DNA of 5,544 bases from Dehalococcoidia bacterium (GTDB taxonomy: Bacteria > Chloroflexota > Dehalococcoidia > GIF9 > AB-539-J10), in assembly GCA_030621105.1 (NCBI GenBank), contig JAUXIH010000073.1:1-5544 (forward strand), written 5' to 3'. Below the pieces are notes generated by a model that saw only the letters and a list, made by a program, of their open reading frames with translations, searched no databases and had not been told where the DNA came from. Each line of letters starts with the position of its first letter. Positions within the stretch are counted from its first letter, which is position 1. The position numbers and the translations under genes were made by a program. This document shows, one piece after another, positions 4,203 to 5,544 of this stretch.

Positions 4203-4279
4203 GAGTAAAGCGTAGTTCAAATCCAGAAGCACCTAACGTGCCGGTTTGCTCTGCGGTTCCTAGAAGGCGGCCTGTCCTA

Positions 4280-4308
4280 TTGACATTATCTTCTCGAAGG
4301 AATATAAT
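4280..4308 (+). promoter_or_regulatory. Perfect-consensus sigma70 promoter (TTGACA - 17 bp - TATAAT)
   Basis: TTGACA (4280-4285) and TATAAT (4303-4308) match all twelve consensus bases with the optimal 17-bp spacer. The expected start (about 7 nt after the -10) is 4315-4316, which is the A of the ATG at 4316. This is the promoter of the HTH-small ORF-methyltransferase operon and should be strong unless repressed. The first gene encodes a DNA-binding protein that could be the repressor. Confidence 0.88.
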
Positions 4309-4315
4309 TACGTTA

Positions 4316-4561
4316 ATGATAATTGCTGACGAGTTCGTCAAGGTCGCCGAAGCGGCAAGTGTCATAGGATTCTCGGCACAACACACACGGCTACTGATCC
4401 GACAGGGCCAATTGAGGGGCACCAAGATTGGCCGTGACTGGGTAATAGCACGAGAATCTTTGCACTCGTTTCTAGTTCGGCGTAGTACTGAGCCAATGTT
4501 CATCGAGCGGAAACCAGGACGTCCACCAACAGTACCATCAGGCAGGGGTAAGCTCCCATGA
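4316..4561 (+). CDS. Excisionase/MerR-like DNA-binding protein, first gene of the methyltransferase operon
   Basis: An 81-residue protein. Residues 7-55 form an excisionase-type winged helix: FVKVAEAASVIGFSAQHTRL, then LIRQGQLRGTKIGRDWVIAR, with a final helix LHSFLVRR. The tail (64-79) is basic and Pro/Gly-rich, with KPGRPP resembling an AT-hook core (Gly-Arg-Pro) in the minor-groove style. The start is ATG 4316, where the domain begins. Longer upstream reading of the frame would cross the promoter. There is no close ribosome binding site (AAGGA is about 14 nt away and falls inside the promoter), which fits leaderless translation. Its stop overlaps the next ATG as ATGA. Likely role: autoregulator or controller of the modification operon, or a DNA-targeting subunit. 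A phage-type excisionase role is less likely because no integrase is present. Confidence 0.82.
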   Translation: MIIADEFVKVAEAASVIGFSAQHTRLLIRQGQLRGTKIGRDWVIARESLHSFLVRRSTEPMFIERKPGRPPTVPSGRGKLP

Positions 4562-4674
4562 ACCTGATTACAAACGAGACAATAACAAACCTCAGAGGCC
4601 GGTACCATAAACACCTTGATATTGCAGCGTTCCTCTGCAAATTGATTTCGGAAACCTCCCAAGAAGAGAAATGA
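4558..4674 (+). CDS. Small ORF (38 aa) between the HTH gene and the methyltransferase
   Basis: The frame starts MNLITNETITNLRGRYHKHL and ends AAFLCKLISETSQEEK. Its ATG (4558) overlaps the HTH stop as ATGA, and its own TGA (4672-4674) overlaps the methyltransferase ATG (4671) in the same way. CAGGGGT lies about 9 nt upstream as a moderate ribosome binding site. The exact double overlap argues that it is translated and couples the two flanking genes. The sequence suggests one or two helices. No family is recognised. It could be a small subunit or regulator of the system, or only a coupling peptide. Confidence 0.6.
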   Translation: MNLITNETITNLRGRYHKHLDIAAFLCKLISETSQEEK

Positions 4675-5544
4675 ACTTTATCAAGCTTGAATCGGCAGAA
4701 AAACTGCGGGGCGGATATTACACAGACCGATACATAGCCTCGTTTTTAGTCAAGTGGGTTAACGCATCTAAACCAAGCTCTATATTAGAGCCTAGTTGTG
4801 GCGATGGAGTATTCCTCAGTGAAATTGAACAACAAAATATAACCAGTATAAAACAGATTACTGCGTGTGAAATCAATGAGATGGAGGCTGAAAAAGCTAA
4901 GCAACTCACGAGTTTACCCGCTCGTGTCATAAACACAGACTTTCTTCGGTGGTATCTATTTCAAGGAAGAAACGAAGACGGATTTGACGCGGTAGTAGGA
5001 AACCCTCCCTTCATACGTTACCAATATCTGCCCAATGAGCAGCAGTTACTAGCAGAAGAGATTTTCAGGCAACTGAAACTGCCATTCACAAAACATACCA
5101 ATGCATGGGTTCCATTCGTATTAGCTTCAATAAAACTTCTACGACCAGGTGGTCGGCTAGCAATGGTGATCCCGTCCGAGATATTCCATATTCCGCATGC
5201 AAAATCTTTGCGAAGTTACTTGGCTGAACAATGTTCAAAGATTCTTATATTTGACCCAGAAGAAATATGGTTCAATAACACCATTCAAGGAACAGTATTA
5301 CTTCTTGCAGAAAAGAAGAGAGAACCCTCTGAAAAAGGACGTGGGGTAGCGGTAATTCGTGTTAAAAACAGACAAATGCTGACTGCCGACCCAGAGCGTT
5401 ACTTTCAGAAAGCAAAATATACAAACGGCGTCACTATTGAGGGGAAATGGATGTCCCTATTCCTCTCACAGAGCGAAAGAACGCTTATTGAACAAGTAAA
5501 AGAAAATGATAGGATCAAGGGGTTCTCGGAAATAGCGTCTGTTG
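4671..5544 (+). CDS. N6-adenine DNA methyltransferase, Eco57I/TaqI type (partial, 3' end outside)
   Basis: The first 291 residues are present and the gene continues past the window. It transfers a methyl group from S-adenosylmethionine to adenine N6 in DNA. Motifs in order: X-like RGGYYTDRYIASFLVKW (13-29); motif I ILEPSCGDGVFL (38-49), binding the cofactor; acidic motif II ITACEIN (63-69) with E67; motif III INTDFL (87-92); catalytic motif IV VVGNPPFIRYQ (108-118) with NPPF; then LLRPGGRLAMVIPSEIF (156-172). This is the gamma-class order seen in Eco57I-type and TaqI-type enzymes, some of which are fused to a nuclease or specificity domain further on. Whether this one is fused cannot be seen. 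The ATG overlaps the preceding small ORF as ATGA, with AGAAGAG upstream as ribosome binding site. A restriction or defence partner would be expected downstream. Confidence 0.93.
   Translation, partial: MNFIKLESAEKLRGGYYTDRYIASFLVKWVNASKPSSILEPSCGDGVFLSEIEQQNITSIKQITACEINEMEAEKAKQLTSLPARVINTDFLRWYLFQGRNEDGFDAVVGNPPFIRYQYLPNEQQLLAEEIFRQLKLPFTKHTNAWVPFVLASIKLLRPGGRLAMVIPSEIFHIPHAKSLRSYLAEQCSKILIFDPEEIWFNNTIQGTVLLLAEKKREPSEKGRGVAVIRVKNRQMLTADPERYFQKAKYTNGVTIEGKWMSLFLSQSERTLIEQVKENDRIKGFSEIASV

Noticed and set aside
4212..4230. T-arm-like string GTTCAAATCC on the plus strand near the RAMA promoter
   Set aside because: The flanking bases do not form a T-stem and no other tRNA part is present.
4198..4662. 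154-residue minus-strand frame
   Set aside because: Antisense to the consensus promoter, the HTH gene and the 38-codon ORF, with no recognisable domain.
4718..4936. 72-residue minus-strand frame
   Set aside because: Antisense to the methyltransferase motif X to motif III region.
1..5544. CRISPR array, insertion sequence, integrase or transposase
   Set aside because: No regularly spaced repeats, no terminal inverted repeats bounding a gene, and no recombinase motifs in any frame that reads as coding.

Overview
The window looks like an accessory stretch of a bacterial chromosome or metagenomic contig of intermediate GC. Gene style (small Xre and excisionase-type regulators, a lipoprotein, a HEAT-type N-terminus starting MGLFGPNIKKLEAKRDV) recalls Chloroflexota of the Dehalococcoidia type. 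That assignment is recognition only and is tentative. Clear sigma70-type promoters and Shine-Dalgarno (SD) sites confirm a bacterial host. No rRNA, convincing tRNA, CRISPR array, transposase or integrase gene is visible.

Left part, minus strand (1-1141). Reading right to left: a small gene with an in-frame stop (1141-932), a 29-codon small ORF (903-814), a regulator joining an excisionase-like helix-turn-helix to a ribbon-helix-helix-like C-terminus (783-364), a lipoprotein gene joined to it by an ATGA overlap but frameshifted (367-100), and the first 22 codons of a probable HEAT-repeat protein (68-1) running off the window. A weak 46-codon plus-strand ORF (1182-1322) lies between this cluster and the next.

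Middle part (1307-2994). On the minus strand a receiver-domain protein without an output domain (2353-1670) is followed by a small hypothetical protein (1573-1307) preceded by tiny leader-like ORFs. Divergently, on the plus strand, a near-consensus promoter (2404-2433) is followed about 50 nt later by an intrinsic terminator (2486-2512). After that come a perfect 15-bp palindrome (2591-2605) and an Xre-family repressor gene (2674-2994). This looks like a regulated switch region with a short terminated transcript.

Gene-free stretch (2995-3412). It carries five back-to-back hairpins (3047-3160), a possible promoter at 3160-3186 and a further hairpin (3358-3376). An extended -10 promoter (3390-3418) then drives a small two-span membrane protein with a charged tail (3462-3755).

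Right part (3955-5544). A small RAMA/DUF2924-like protein (4167-3955, minus) is divergent from a compact plus-strand operon: an excisionase-like DNA-binding protein (4316-4561), an easily missed 38-residue ORF (4558-4674), and an Eco57I/TaqI-type N6-adenine DNA methyltransferase (4671 to the window end, partial). The three operon genes are chained by two ATGA overlaps. The operon has a perfect-consensus promoter (TTGACA, 17 bp, TATAAT) whose expected start lies on or next to the first ATG, so the mRNA is probably leaderless. This is most likely the edge of a DNA-modification or defence module whose effector lies beyond the window, and it is the most interesting part. Three minus-strand genes carry apparent lesions (two frameshifts, one stop), which points to gene decay or to uncorrected sequence errors.
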